NCBI RefSeq assembly: GCF_004337985.1
Contig: NC_043740.1
Coordinates: 4,401,030-4,465,029, forward strand
From: Pyricularia pennisetigena
Taxonomy: Eukaryota; Ascomycota; Sordariomycetes; Magnaporthales; Pyriculariaceae
Direction of reading: 5' to 3'
DNA: 64,000 nucleotides
The notes under the pieces are model-generated. The model was not told the DNA's origin. It was given only the letters and a program-made list of their open reading frames with translations, and did no database searches. How positions within the stretch are numbered: the stretch's first letter is position 1; the number at the start of each line of letters is the position of its first letter. Made by a program: the position numbers and the translations under genes. Below, in pieces: positions 19,946-31,229 of the stretch.

Positions 19946-22842
19946 AAATCAATAAGTTCGTGATCCGAGGCGCCCATAAACGGACGCCTTTGCTTCTCAT
20001 GTTACCAGCCAAGATCCCTCCTCAATGTCTCAATAACGTTTCTGAGCTCTAAAACGCCTTTACTGCATCAATTTTCTTAGCAGAAATAGTAAAGTCAATC
20101 AATCGCTCTTCCCTAGCAACTATAATCACATTACAAATTCTAATCTTGTCATGACATTGTTATCCTTTGAAAATTCTTGGTATGGCATGATCAAAACAAC
20201 ATAAATTAATATCACTCGTGACAGTTCAATAAATGCCTGCAAATAAAAATAGATTATCTATCGGAAGAACACAATGTACAGGCATGACAATGCGCGTCCT
20301 TCTGCCTAGGCAACAATGAAACTAAAATCATTCCTGCCAAGCAGCAAGAAACAGCCTGCTCAGCGAACAGTTTATGGAAGCAAAGCCCGCCCATGTTGAT
20401 ATGCAAGGTGCGTTTGAGCAAAATGCGAAAAGACAGAGAGCAACGAAGCTCACCTGTAGATAGTCCCAAGACCAGTGTAGCACCAGCCTGTCAAATGTCT
20501 CACTGCATTGTGAGAATCTCAAGCCCTAGACTACCCCGATTCTTGCGTTCTGCTAATGGAAATTGAATTCCAATTAGCACCTTTTCTAAACGACCCCGTT
20601 GTCTCCCCACACACTCCGCCTGCATAGTAACCTTTTGATACTGATGCGTTGGAATGTCCGGCCCCGGGCAATTCATCTCCTTCACCTCCATCTTGGTGCC
20701 CACAAAGTGAGCCCTGAGCGCCTCTCTCTCTCTCTCTTTACCGTGTCGACGATCACTCGCCGGCAGAAGTTGAACCCGCAAGGGAGGTCTCTGTCCTTGG
20801 GACGAACAGGGGACATGCACGGTTAGGGAACACGCTGAAGCCGCTCCAGGCAAAGCGGACCCCTGAGAATCGACCGGTAGCGGCAAAGAGGTCACCGTCG
20901 CGGGCGGCTACATGTACGTTTAAGGCATCGACCAGAGCAGACAGACCCGCCTCCCCATCGTGGGCACGGCCAGGGCTTACCAAAAGCGGACGTGGACCAC
21001 CCCAAGCCCGGGCGAGAAGGGGTCGTCGGTTTGATGGCTTAGAGGAGTTGGTTTTTGGGGAACTTGCTCACTCCCTCAGTATGCCCATGATTCCCTTTCT
21101 CCATTTTATATAGAAAGCATTGGCAAGACATAGGCGTCACTTTATTTTCAATAGACGGTCTATTTGTGTGTACTTTCTTGTAGAGGCAGCGATTCTCAAG
21201 GATTGGTGAAGCACAAGTTTCGGGGATTTTACCGACTGGGAAAAATGGGCGGCAAGGATGCTATTAATATCATGGTATGGCATGTCAGCGTGCAAAAGGT
21301 TTACAAATAAGATACCATTTTCTAAAAAGGAAGCTGCCAACTTGAATAATATTAAAAAAAGTTTCCGTGCCTTCAAGCTCAATTTTCTAATGCTGACATG
21401 ACGAATGGAAAGAGTAGCGTGAGGATGCGCTACCTAGTGCATTGATTAATAGATCATGGCTTATGATTACATTATATAAATGATAGAACAAAGGTATTAA
21501 ACGGTTACGTTAACCTGACCAGACCGATTTATACGTCATCACGTGGCTGTTATCATGTAGTATCCAGACAGACAGCTGGAGTTGGTGCCCGGAACCCATT
21601 GTTACTGACAGCTTCTGGATACATTTTATCTCTGAAAACGGATTCTTTGCATTTTAATCTCCCTCAGTTCATCTGGCGTACTTCCAAGCCTGCCCGGAAC
21701 AATCTGGCAACGTCGCAAAGTCGGCGCCAAGCACCCACCTGCAAACGGTAGTGACTAGTGACCTCCTGTTTGGCCTGTTCGGCACCGCACTGCGGGCCAT
21801 CCCTTTCGCCTTCCCAAGTAATGGCGGCGATGGTTGCTGCTCTGCCGCACTCGGCAAGCTTGGGGGTCAGTTGACGTGTAACGCGTAACGCGGTTCGTAC
21901 CGACCAGCTTCGAAAGACGTGCAGAAACCAACCAGTCTTGCCGTCCGAGACTTCTACCAGCACGTCTCACTTTTCCTCCATCCTTCGAGCCCTGTAGCCC
22001 GCCTTGGCTGGACGGTCTGGTCCCAAGGAATCGTCAAGGGTTTCTTCATGTCTTTGATCAGGCCGTTGACCTGAGGGCGGGGGTTTTGACGTTTCATCCT
22101 TGTGACTCGAAATACATATATGAACAAAACCAAAAAAAAAAAAAAAAGAAAAACAAAACAGGCCAAAAGAAGAGTTGCCACAACGCCACGTCATGCGCGT
22201 TGCCCAAAGTCGTTGGACTGCACCAATAGATTGCAAGGCTTAGACAGAGGGTTGGATATTAACTTGCGAAAGGTAAAGAGCAGAACACAGCCTCGGAGAG
22301 CAAAGCGGTGCGTCATTCAAATACACAAGAATCAGCTTAGGCTTAACAACTTGGCGTTGCTGGCTTACTGCATAGNNGGGCAGCAGTTGATCAACCTCGC
22401 CACACACCTCGTCACACATGTCATTCTCGGCAAGATGAAAAAGGGCAAGTCGGCAATAGTTACAAAAGCGAATGAGAGAAAAACAGTAGCGAGCTTCTGC
22501 GTTTCTTGCACAAATAGAATTGGGAGCAGCAGGCGCCTTCTTTCCGAGGAGAAAGATAGAAGAACAGAAAATGTCAAAGCCAGGATAAGCGCCAAATGGC
22601 AAACAGCCATCAACTACAATTGTGATCCAGGCCTGTCAAGCTGGGGCTCTTTCTGTTCCTTGAGCATTTCGTATCGATCTTGCCCTCGCTGGTTTAACGA
22701 GAAAGGAGCGAACGGGATCCCTATATTCCGGTTGCTATGACCGTATATGAAAACAGATGTTGATTAGAGGTGTTGCGTTTTGACATTGCTTTTGCCTGTA
22801 TAATTAGGAAACAAGTTGATTGTAAACCCAAGTCTGGGTAAT
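19946..22842. other. Intergenic, no confident gene
   Basis: Ordinary intergenic sequence with short frames of uneven composition, including one interrupted by a two-base gap at 22376-22377. None carries a domain, signal peptide or splice structure that I can support. Confidence 0.55.
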
Positions 22843-22844
22843 TA

Positions 22845-23438
22845 CTTGGGGGCTGTACGTTGTGGGCCCCCTCAAAGAAGGGGTTACAAAACCATGATTT
22901 TCGACAAGATCGTGGGCCAGATGGTTTACAATATGTGATGACTCGCCAACCCACTAACAAAAGCGGAGTGCATTTTAATTTTTTAAAAGTAATAACGGCC
23001 GTACCGACTTAGTCTAAAAACAATTGATAAAAGCCATTGTGCATTATTCTAATTGAAGAACTGTAATATATGTAGATCAAATTTTTGAGTTTCTTATTTA
23101 GTATAATTTATTTATAATTTATTAACTTTTTATTTTATTCTCAAAAATTCGAATTTTAAAATTAAGTATTTTTATACAAAATGTAAAAATTATTTTGATT
23201 AAAAATAGCAATAAGTATAGTATAGTTCTGCATTTAAAACAACATATAACGTGTTTTACAGTTTATTTTCAGTTAAATTGGTGCGGCCTTTATAATTTAA
23301 AGAATTGAACTGCATCCCGTTTTTGTTAGTGGGTTGGCGAACCATTACATATTGTACGCCATCTGGCCCACGGTTTTGTCGAAAATCATGGTTTTGTCAC
23401 CCCCTCTTTGAGGGGGCCCACAACGTACAGCCCCTAAG
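22845..23438. mobile_element. 594-bp MITE with ~140-bp terminal inverted repeats
   Basis: The left end starts CTTGGGGGCTGTACG and the right end is its inverted counterpart starting CTTAGGGGCTGTACG. The two arms match closely for about 140 bp (22845-22985 against 23438-23298), including GCCAACCCACTAACAAAA. TA flanks both ends (22843-22844, 23439-23440). The core of about 300 bp is very AT-rich and non-coding. TA duplication suggests mobilisation by a Tc1/mariner (Pot/Fot-like) transposase supplied elsewhere; that is inference. Confidence 0.85.
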
Positions 23439-23440
23439 TA

Positions 23441-24016
23441 CCAGGTCTAGCGTCGAAATGAATCAGGATTGGAATAAACCGGCCAATGAAGAACAAAAGA
23501 TTTTGCAGAAAATTTGCATTACAAGAAGAATGCCTTTTTTTTGTATCTTTTTATAATCGGCCATATTCCTTGTCGGTATCGTCTCGGTAAGAACGTAATC
23601 ATTTTCCGCATTGCTGCGCGAATCATAGACTTGGCAATTTTTAGCTCAGCCCTAGTCGATTTTAAATGAGTTTTTAGGACACTATACTATCTGTTAAGAT
23701 ATAGTTAGAAGTTGACTGTTCAAGTTAGCCACGCCAACCAGGTTTGGCTGGTTTCGAGGCCGTCGGCTCACCCAAGCAACCAAGGACAAGCACCATTATT
23801 TTCGTCGCTGCGATTCCTGCTGTGATTAGCCGAGTATACCACGCAGAAAGTTAAATACCTACCGATATATAGATACGTTTGAAATTCTCAAGGCGTCTAT
23901 TGTTATCTTTCTCTCCTCACTATCGACCTTTGTGTTTAACTCCATTCGGTTCATCTGCAAAAAGCGTTGCGCTTTTTCTTTTTTTTTTTCTCAATTGCCT
24001 TAACAATTTAGCTGCA

Positions 24017-24073
<57 letters not shown>

Positions 24074-24089
24074 CTCACTCTTTCTCAAG
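23441..24089. promoter_or_regulatory. Upstream region of secreted-protein gene with TATA-like box and long T-run
   Basis: A TATATAG-like element lies near 23863-23869, followed by pyrimidine-rich sequence and a 53-base T-run (24021-24073) that ends 16 bases before the start codon at 24090. Pyrimidine-rich leaders are common before fungal start codons, but this length is extreme. Confidence 0.45.
24021..24073 (+). repeat. 53-bp poly(T) run just upstream of a start codon
   Basis: Uninterrupted T residues in the presumed 5' leader of the gene at 24090. Such a run is likely to be length-variable. Confidence 0.9.
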
Positions 24090-24641
24090 ATGCGTGCCCA
24101 CTTTCTTCTCCCATTCCTCATGGCTGGAGTTTTGGCCGTGTCCAACGAACAATACTATAGCGGCCCGGTCGAGCGGGAACCCAAGGTTCTCCCACCCCCC
24201 CCGAAGACGGTTAACCCTTCACCTGGCCATACGGCCAAGGTCCTGAACAGTAGACTTCGACCGGACGGTTATGTTGTCGGCGCGCTGGAGCCCGCTCGTT
24301 CTCGCCCGGCCGAAAAGGTTCGTTTCGACGACAATGTGAAAGAGATACCTGCGTCTGCTTCAAAGGGTTCCGACTCCCCGAAACATTCAAAAAGGTCAAA
24401 CGGTTATCCCGGTTTTTTTGTCGGCACTCCCGACGAAATCCAAGAAGAGGCACTCAACAGGAAACCAGAACCCCGCCGCGTGCCAAGGCCATTGCCAAAG
24501 CCAGCAGTCAGTGAGCCGATAGAGACGAAACAGCAGAGCAGCCCTGGTCGGTCTAGCCCTCCGCCTCCGGTCGCATCCGCTCCCGGTGATGGCCATGATA
24601 TCAATACTCGGGAATGGAAGCGCATCAAACACTCCCGATAA
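24090..24641 (+). CDS. Secreted proline/arginine-rich disordered protein, effector-like
   Basis: Single exon, 183 aa. Residues 1-18 form a signal peptide. The mature protein has no cysteine and is rich in Pro, Arg, Lys, Ser and Glu, with a PPPP run (35-38) and a second Pro cluster near the end, so it is probably disordered. KVRF at residues 76-79, followed by acidic residues, fits the RVxF docking motif of protein phosphatase 1. A Lys-Arg pair follows near residue 105 and could be a Kex2 site. The gene stands alone between a MITE and AT-rich repeat DNA, a setting typical of fungal effectors. No homologue is recognised. Secretion is well supported; an effector role is inference. Confidence 0.68.
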   Translation: MRAHFLLPFLMAGVLAVSNEQYYSGPVEREPKVLPPPPKTVNPSPGHTAKVLNSRLRPDGYVVGALEPARSRPAEKVRFDDNVKEIPASASKGSDSPKHSKRSNGYPGFFVGTPDEIQEEALNRKPEPRRVPRPLPKPAVSEPIETKQQSSPGRSSPPPPVASAPGDGHDINTREWKRIKHSR

Positions 24642-27394
24642 GCCCCAGAGCCAGGAACAGTCAAAGAGGACCGCTCCTCGCCGGCCAATGCTACAAGGGA
24701 ACCAAGAACGGGGCTGGCTTCTCTTCATAGCATGGCACCTGGAGTGCTCAAAGATGAACAACCAATTCTTCTATTTTAAATTCAAAGAACACATTTCCTC
24801 AAAAAAAGAAAAAAAGAAAAAAAAAATTACGTTGTGGGGGAATCAACTTCTGGGTATAGTAAGTTGCATGCGAGTCTGCTGCTGAGCAATCCAAATAGGA
24901 CATTCTTTATAAAGTCAAAAGTGTATTCTCAATATAAACCGTGTTTTTACAAAGTGTTGGCAGCGAGGACTCTAGGCGTTTTAATCCCTGGCATTTACCA
25001 CGTAATTTGCCTCTTGTTTGTTCAGGCTGTATTTACTCCCGTTACGTCGTAGGCTTGCCGCATGCAGGGACTACTTAGGTGCTATTTAATATTCTCAGTC
25101 TCTGTTTGTCACCAAAACCACACCAATGATGCAAAGCTGCAATGCAGATGTGATTTTATTCGAGTATCCAGAGCTACTGTAAAGAAACAAGAAAGACACG
25201 CAGTGCCAATCGCGTGTGCGCGCTTGAGCGAACAAACAATAAACTAGGCCTGGCGTCGTGCTACATAAGCTAAGGCCGGCCACAGCTGTTAGTCGCCCAG
25301 GCACACCAGTCCGTAATAATACAAGACGAATCATTTCGAACTGCTTGAGTCATAACCAGCACAAACAAGTAGTTTGAGTTTGCAAAGTGGCACGTCTGCA
25401 TGTTAACATTCAGGGATATACCATGGTCCATGGAGACATAATAATTCTGTCTGACTAACAAATAGAAAGTAGACCAAAATGTATGATTCAATCGCAACTT
25501 GACTAATTAATACAAACACTCATAATCAAAATCCTGTTTTGAATTAACGCCTTCATTACTTACAGAACTCGCTATTAATTTGTAAAAGTTTAACAAATAC
25601 AAAGCAAAGTATTTACGGAATTATGCCAGCTCTTTGAGTCCTTGGTTGACTTGGTCGGATTGATGGAGCCGGTTGCTATTTTGGGGCCGAATCGCAGTTT
25701 GGATGTAGGATGGTACTAGTCTAGGGGCACGACGGGCTGGAGACAAACTTGTGCGTGTTGCTTTTAATTTATTCTCACTTGTGTTATTGCTCGCAGGAAA
25801 TTTCTCAATTTAAGTTGCTTGCAATTTATAAATTACTGGGCTCCCATGTTCGTGGCGCTGCTCCGGTAATAGCGAAAACCAGGTTCGTCGTGCGATAATT
25901 TCAGTATCTATTCAATGCCTTTGCTGTTGGCCGGTCAACCCGGGCCAGGCAGTCAATATATGCGAACTTACCAACTTGCAATAAAGCTCGGAGACGTAAC
26001 ATGTAATTTTCCAAGGTTATATAAGCGCTAGTCGAGTTAAAAATGACTAATAACCGCACCGTTGAGCATTCAGTAATACTGTTTAATATTAAAACAACTT
26101 GCTTTAAAATTAAAAGCAAAACAAATAAAAGGAAGTAGATGTCGATAATTTAATGAATGTGAAGTATAGTATGCTCTAGAAAAATACACCTCCTTACCCA
26201 AAAAGAAATTACTGTTAAGCAATTTGAAATATAAACTTACATAGGAATCAACATACGTTAGACGAATTATGATTCAGATATGCTACTTTTAGCCAACCGG
26301 TAAAACCATAAAACTTTAAAGCTTGTTCGCACTCAAATCACCAAGGAATCAAACAGTCGCTTCCTTAACAGTTAAGTAAATACATATCATCTTTAATTTA
26401 TAATCCTGGGTTTTATCAGCAATATTTCTTAGGTGTATTGCCGTTAAAAGGAGCTTAATCCACCTGGTTTCCGGAATAGCAGCTAAACACTCCAGGCGCA
26501 ATATCAGGGCTGCCAACGATTCCCCTTTCTTCTGAATCTGGGGCATGAAATTCCAGTTACTTGCCTGAACGCTAGGAAATTGGTAATAAAGAAATTCGTA
26601 TAACCGCTGCAATTTATGAAATAATATAACAAAGCAAAGCCGGTATTTTAATGCATGGCCTTTACCTTGTTAGTAGTCATTAACGTTGTCGCATTAGTCT
26701 ATTGAAAATCACAAGGCCTTTCACAAGGGTCACGTTCACATATAGCTAATTTACCCACTCGCAAGATTGCTTGCAAACCGGCAGAAACTAGGTAAAATGC
26801 GGCCCTTGGAGAAACTAGAATGTGGAGCTACATGTTTTAATATAATTTCATATAACTTTTGAATAATACGGATAGTCAATCTTTTTAAGTACAGGGTCTA
26901 AACAAATTTTCTTTTCTTTTTTTCTTGTAAGTTGGCTTTTGTACGGGTTTTGTGAGAAAGTTTTCAAACTACGGCGACGCACCGAATCATGATGGTCGCG
27001 GAGGGAAATTAGGTCAGAGCAGAGTCGTTCCTCCTTCCAGCGGATTCCAAGACAAGGGAAACGGCCTCTTGATTGTTGATGTGTAGATGCTCAAGCGCTT
27101 TACTTAAAGGCAGGTTAAAAAGTTCAGGTTGTAATGCGACTTAAGCAACACCAGCACCTTCTGAAGTTCTGAGAAATCGGCTGAAAGATTAGGGTAGCCC
27201 TGTCAGGGACAAAACCTGGTTGTAGAATTTGATCCACGAGGCAAGGCCACTCTCCAATAAAAGATTTGCAGATCGGAGTAAGGGAGTGGAGTTGCTCACC
27301 ATAAGCGCATTAACATACTTGCTTACCAGGTTTATGACTAGGCTGTTTTTACCCAACTACAGGCGAGCTAACACCTCCACTCCCGCCAAAAAGG
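24642..27394. other. AT-rich intergenic region with repeat relics
   Basis: Contains an LTR-like repeat on the minus strand at 25138-25307 and a long AT-rich stretch from about 25.3 to 26.9 kb. A minus-strand frame at 26349-26612 has a faint gag-like flavour but is too weak to call. Nothing else supports a gene. Confidence 0.55.
25138..25307 (-). repeat. LTR-like repeat fragment, copy X
   Basis: Read on the minus strand it shares blocks with 31230-31350 and 32553-32790: GTGCCTGGGCGACT, TTTGTTCGCT, and GATTGGCACTGCGTG. The copies are diverged and incomplete. The arrangement resembles remnants of one solo-LTR family, but ends and target duplications were not fixed. Confidence 0.5.
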
Positions 27395-27400
27395 TATATA
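27395..27400 (+). promoter_or_regulatory. TATA-like box upstream of alpha-hairpinin-like gene
   Basis: TATATA about 360 bases before the start codon at 27759. The long leader contains AG and GT sites that could form a 5'UTR intron. The distance makes the assignment tentative. Confidence 0.35.
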
Positions 27401-27758
27401 GGGAAGTTGTTTTGCCTCCATCCAGCTGTCGTAAAAGCCTCCTTGCTCACCATCTCAGGATTCGCTCATTTGTTCTTTGCACAGGTTCGCTTTTTGTAAG
27501 TATCCCTGCCCAGTAATTGATCCCCCCCACCATCAAATTCCCTTTTACCAGGGCCAGTCAAATCTGCGAGTTTTAGCGTTTTTGTTACCAGCGCCCGCTT
27601 TCTCCTGCAGTCTAGGCAGTGTCACGGCTTTGTTTCCTTTGAAGAAACAGAAGTGTTTAACTGACGTCCACCATTAACCGGCCTGATTAGAGCTCACGCA
27701 ACCCTAGGGAAATTGTTCAACGTTTGAAACTACGCCATATAACGTCCGATAACACAAA

Positions 27759-28016
27759 ATGCAACTCTCGTCGATTATCGCTGCTTCTTTTCTGGCCCAG
27801 TCCATCCTCGCTAGCCCAATGCCGTCAGGAAACCAGGATGCACCTCGCACGGCAGCAGGGAACCGGGCGGCCGCTGACCTTGACGACCCGGACAAAATTC
27901 CCTTTCATAATCAATGGGAACTCTGCATGGAGCTGTGTCGTACGAATTACAGGGGCTTCCCGTGGAAAAAAGAGAAACATTGCGAAAAGAAGTGCAGCGA
28001 CTTGAAGGGGAAGTAA
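27759..28016 (+). CDS. Small secreted alpha-hairpinin-like cysteine peptide
   Basis: Single exon, 85 aa. A signal peptide spans about residues 1-19, with small residues before the likely cut (LAS-PMPS). A linker follows, rich in Ala and Asp. The C-terminal 30 residues hold all four cysteines at 56, 60, 75 and 79: C-x3-C-x14-C-x3-C. Two CxxxC pairs separated by a short turn are the signature of alpha-hairpinin folds, known in plant defence peptides, protease inhibitors and some venom peptides. The segment is highly charged, with many Lys. Location in the repeat-rich block and small size fit a fungal effector. Fold and role are inferred; nearby genes give no partner. Confidence 0.75.
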   Translation: MQLSSIIAASFLAQSILASPMPSGNQDAPRTAAGNRAAADLDDPDKIPFHNQWELCMELCRTNYRGFPWKKEKHCEKKCSDLKGK

Positions 28017-29525
28017 AAAAAAAGGTCAAAAACAAACAAGGAACAAAACCTCTTGGGGGATTAGTTTTATTATATTTTGGAAGAACGAAATAACTATTGC
28101 AGTTGGGCAGATAGATGCGCGTGCGATTCAGGTGCCTTACTTTTTAGACACGTAAACCTTTTTCTTTTGTATTGGAACAGATTGTAAGTAAGTTACTCTT
28201 TGGTGTTGTTTGAAATGAGAAAAAAAAATGAGAGAAAACAAGGCGGAAGAGAGAAAGAGGAATAAATAAACATGCAAATCCCCATTCAATTCGCACTACT
28301 TATTATCTCAACACCGAATGCCTAGGTGTAAACGAGGTTTACAAATCAGCCAACTTTCTTATCCGCAGCAGATTGCAAATATTTTCCCTTCCTATTTAGC
28401 CGATGAGAAGGAGACAATGAAATGTAGGTATTGGCACTGGCCTAGTTCTTTATTTCAGCTCCCAAGGACCCAAAGTACTACGTGAAGATGAGATTCATAA
28501 ACATCACCCTATGCATATTAACATAAAAGCCAGCCCCTGGCACAAACGATTCACTAGGCCTATATAGTAAACAAAAAAAGCTCAGTTTGCAACCAAAGTT
28601 GCTTTACTCTCTTTCCGCATCCAGACAACTATGGTCTAAGTATCAGGGATGTTGTATGTAATACTGGCTGGAGCTAGTGGTGCTTTTTTTACTCGGTACT
28701 CTTGTAGTTCTGTCAGGTTTGCGCGCAGTTGCTTAAGCTTTTTCTTTCTTATTGACCCGTGGATCACTACTCAAAAACGGCAGAATGCACTTACCTGCGG
28801 TCCACTTTCCTGCAGATCTAGAGTCGCCTCAACCCAGCCAGCGTCCCATCTTTGGAGTCCTGGAACAAAAGCGACAGAGGTTCGTTTGTGCCGCCCGTAC
28901 AGTTTTCCACAGTTTTCACAGCACCAGCCAAACCGCTCTCCAGTGCAGTGATTTCAGGGACAGGTAGGGCGTCAGAAATGATCATCCTTGGCTATCCTGC
29001 TGGCCCAGCTAATAATTATCCGACCCCCCTAATTATCAATCTGGACCTAGTATATTCCCTCAAATCCCTTCAAATAACAATAAAAGAATCAATTACAATC
29101 CAAGATAGATCCAAATCCAGCGGAAGTCTAAGCTCGATTCCGCTTGAATACTCACAAATTGATATCAGGCAGCAAGATATCAGGAAACCGCAGATAAAGC
29201 TCAGACCGAAGCTGCTAGAGGAGGTTGGGCTGTTGAGCCCCAAGGAATTCGTGGAGACTGCGTCACAGATATTCGAAGCATCGTTTCCATGCAGCGCAGA
29301 GTGGTGCCGGCTCAACCCAATCAAAATCTGGTCGCTCCTCCGTGGCTTGTTTTGAGGCTTTTGTGTTTCGCAATGGAGGCTTAGGAAGCAGCCGTCAGCC
29401 GCCAACCTCGCCGGACGCGAGAAGATTCAGCTTCGGACAATCAAGCCGACGGCTGGCGATGGCTGCCGTGGCGGGCATGGATTCTGATTCAAGCGTGACA
29501 TGGCAAACCGGGCATCAAGGGCAAA
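28017..29525. other. Intergenic, no confident gene
   Basis: Contains a TATATAG sequence near 28561 followed by a pyrimidine-rich tract resembling a promoter, but no supported open frame follows. A 167-codon frame at 28852-29355 shows no recognisable domain. Confidence 0.5.
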
Positions 29526-29882
29526 ATGTACGAGGTCATAATCCCCAACAAGGCCAGCGGGTTCCTCACGCCCCGCGGACAAGCCCACGTCTTGGACCGC
29601 ATCGACCAAGACCGCGGCGACGCCGAACAGGACAAGGCGACGGGGGCCAAAATCTTCCACCACCTCCCCGATTGCAAGTCGTACTTTTGGGCTTTCAACC
29701 TGCTGGCGTCTGCTATGCCCAGCTATGCGCTCGCCTTCTTCATGCCCATCATCCTGACCGAGGGCATGGGTTTCAGCACCGCCCATTCGATGCTGCTCAT
29801 GACTAGTATGATGCTTAGATTCATCATAGATGTATATTTCTGGCGCCGCAGCAAGGCCGTCAAAAAGAGGGCAAAGTGCTAG
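29526..29882 (+). pseudogene. MFS transporter fragment (allantoate/DAL5-like anion:cation symporter type)
   Basis: About 90 residues resemble the central part of fungal DAL5-type major facilitator permeases: the cytoplasmic loop (FLTPRGQAHVLDRID, DRGDA, KATGAKIFHHL) followed by helix 7 (WAFNLLASAMPSYALAFFMPIIL) and the GMGFSTAHSMLL block. A complete protein would have around 500 residues with twelve helices. Here nothing matching the first six helices lies upstream, and the sequence turns to unrelated Lys/Arg-rich residues before the stop. It is a GC-richer island between repeat-rich DNA. It is most simply a truncated relic; a small expressed protein is not excluded. Confidence 0.65.
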
Positions 29883-30295
29883 ACGGAGGGATGAGTGGAT
29901 GGATGTGCACGCTTTGAATACGTCGTAAAAGAAACAAACCTCGTAAAGATCTGATACGGTGGCTGGACGCATCAAAAGGCCCGTTTCCTTGCGCTTTGGC
30001 TACCTCGGTTTGCCTCCTGCCTCGGTATTTGTCAAATGAGAGATACGCCCACTGCTACAATCAGAGCCAGAGCTGGGAGAGCCATGCAGGGTACGCAGTT
30101 ATTAAATGATTCTCCTGCTTTACTGCATCATTCCTAGGCACTAGGAACAATGTGGACCAGATTGCTGCTCAACTTCAACCAAAAGGGCCAACACACCATG
30201 ACGAGGAAGTAGTTTATCAGGTCCATCGACGAATGCACACACATTATACATGTGTCCGTTGGGGAATATAATATCAGTAAAATTGATGTACCAAC

Positions 30296-30415
30296 ACATA
30301 CGACCATACCCACTGGAAAATACGGGATCCCGTCCGCTCTCCCCTAGTCAAACCAGTGAGGGCCGAACTAGTACTCAGGTGGGTGACCACTGGGGAATCC
30401 TCGGTGTTGTATGTT
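30296..30415 (+). rRNA. 5S ribosomal RNA, copy 1
   Basis: 120 bases beginning ACATACGACCATACCCACTG and ending TTGTATGTT, followed by a T-run that would stop RNA polymerase III. It matches the fungal 5S consensus including GGGATCCCGTCCGCTCTCCC and GGTGGGTGACCACTGGGGAA. The ends pair to form helix I. It is the first of two genes in the same orientation, 184 bp apart. Confidence 0.95.
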
Positions 30416-30479
30416 TTTTCCTTTTTGTTTCTCCTATATTTTTTTATGCTTTTCAATAAGCACTATCGCCCATTTCAGC

Positions 30480-30599
30480 ACATACGACCATACCCACTGG
30501 AATATACGGGATCCCGTCCGCTCTCCCCTAGTCAAACCAGTGAGGGCCGAACTAGTACTCAATTGGGTGACCACTGGGGAATCCTTGGTGTCGTATGTT
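30480..30599 (+). rRNA. 5S ribosomal RNA, copy 2
   Basis: 120 bases, same ends as copy 1. A handful of differences, including AATTGGGTGACC for AGGTGGGTGACC and CCTTGG for CCTCGG. Only two or three T follow before a mixed T-rich stretch, so termination may be weaker. It may be functional or starting to decay. Confidence 0.9.
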
Positions 30600-31229
30600 T
30601 TTGATCTTTTTTCGTATTAATTCTTTTCTTCCGAACGCAATACCTGTGGGTTAGTTTAAAATGACACGAAAAGCCAGATTTAGTGCCAGCTTTATCAACA
30701 CATCGATTTATAAAGTTACCAGCAATGTTCCCGGCAGCTCCAGTATTCCATTTAACCATTTAGACCGGGCCATTAATACCGATACTCTTCTTCCGGATAG
30801 TGATAAAGATTGCTGGGATTATATCAAAAAAGCATTGCTAGTTATGGTACATAACGGTTGGGCGACTTTATCTGACGCGAAAGCCTCATATAATAGTTTG
30901 TATGACCAGGCTGAGGCAGCAGGGATGCGAGGAACTTGTATTAGGTGGTACTAGGACGGATTTGTTACGACTTTATAAGGTTTACCTTAGGGCTTTAGTC
31001 GAATCACGCAGGTACATCATATATATGTACCTAACAAGGGGGTTGCGCTGCGTTCACGTGTACCCAGAGAGGGATCTTATTTTGGGGATAAAACTTTATA
31101 GTTCTATCTCTTTATAAAAGGTGCAAGCTAGTACTATATATCTATTATATATTACATTTGTAAAAGAAAAATTGCCGGTATAAAACTCAAGTCAATGTGA
31201 AATATATTCAAGGTAGAACTGCTACGGAG
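30600..31229. other. Intergenic, no confident gene
   Basis: A 97-codon plus-strand frame at 30661-30954 has no recognised domain and no signal peptide. The remainder is AT-rich. Confidence 0.5.

Noticed and set aside
22102..22740. 212-codon plus-strand frame
   Set aside because: Starts in a Lys run from poly(A), spans a two-base assembly gap and has no recognisable domain.
26349..26612. 87-codon minus-strand frame with faint gag-like pattern (GESLAALILRLECLA)
   Set aside because: The resemblance is too weak and no other retrotransposon domain adjoins it. HMM search against gag families would be needed.
28852..29355. 167-codon plus-strand frame before the transporter relic
   Set aside because: Not in frame with the relic and no recognised motif.
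30661..30954. 97-codon plus-strand frame next to the 5S pair
   Set aside because: No signal peptide, domain or splice structure; kept only as a note for homology search.
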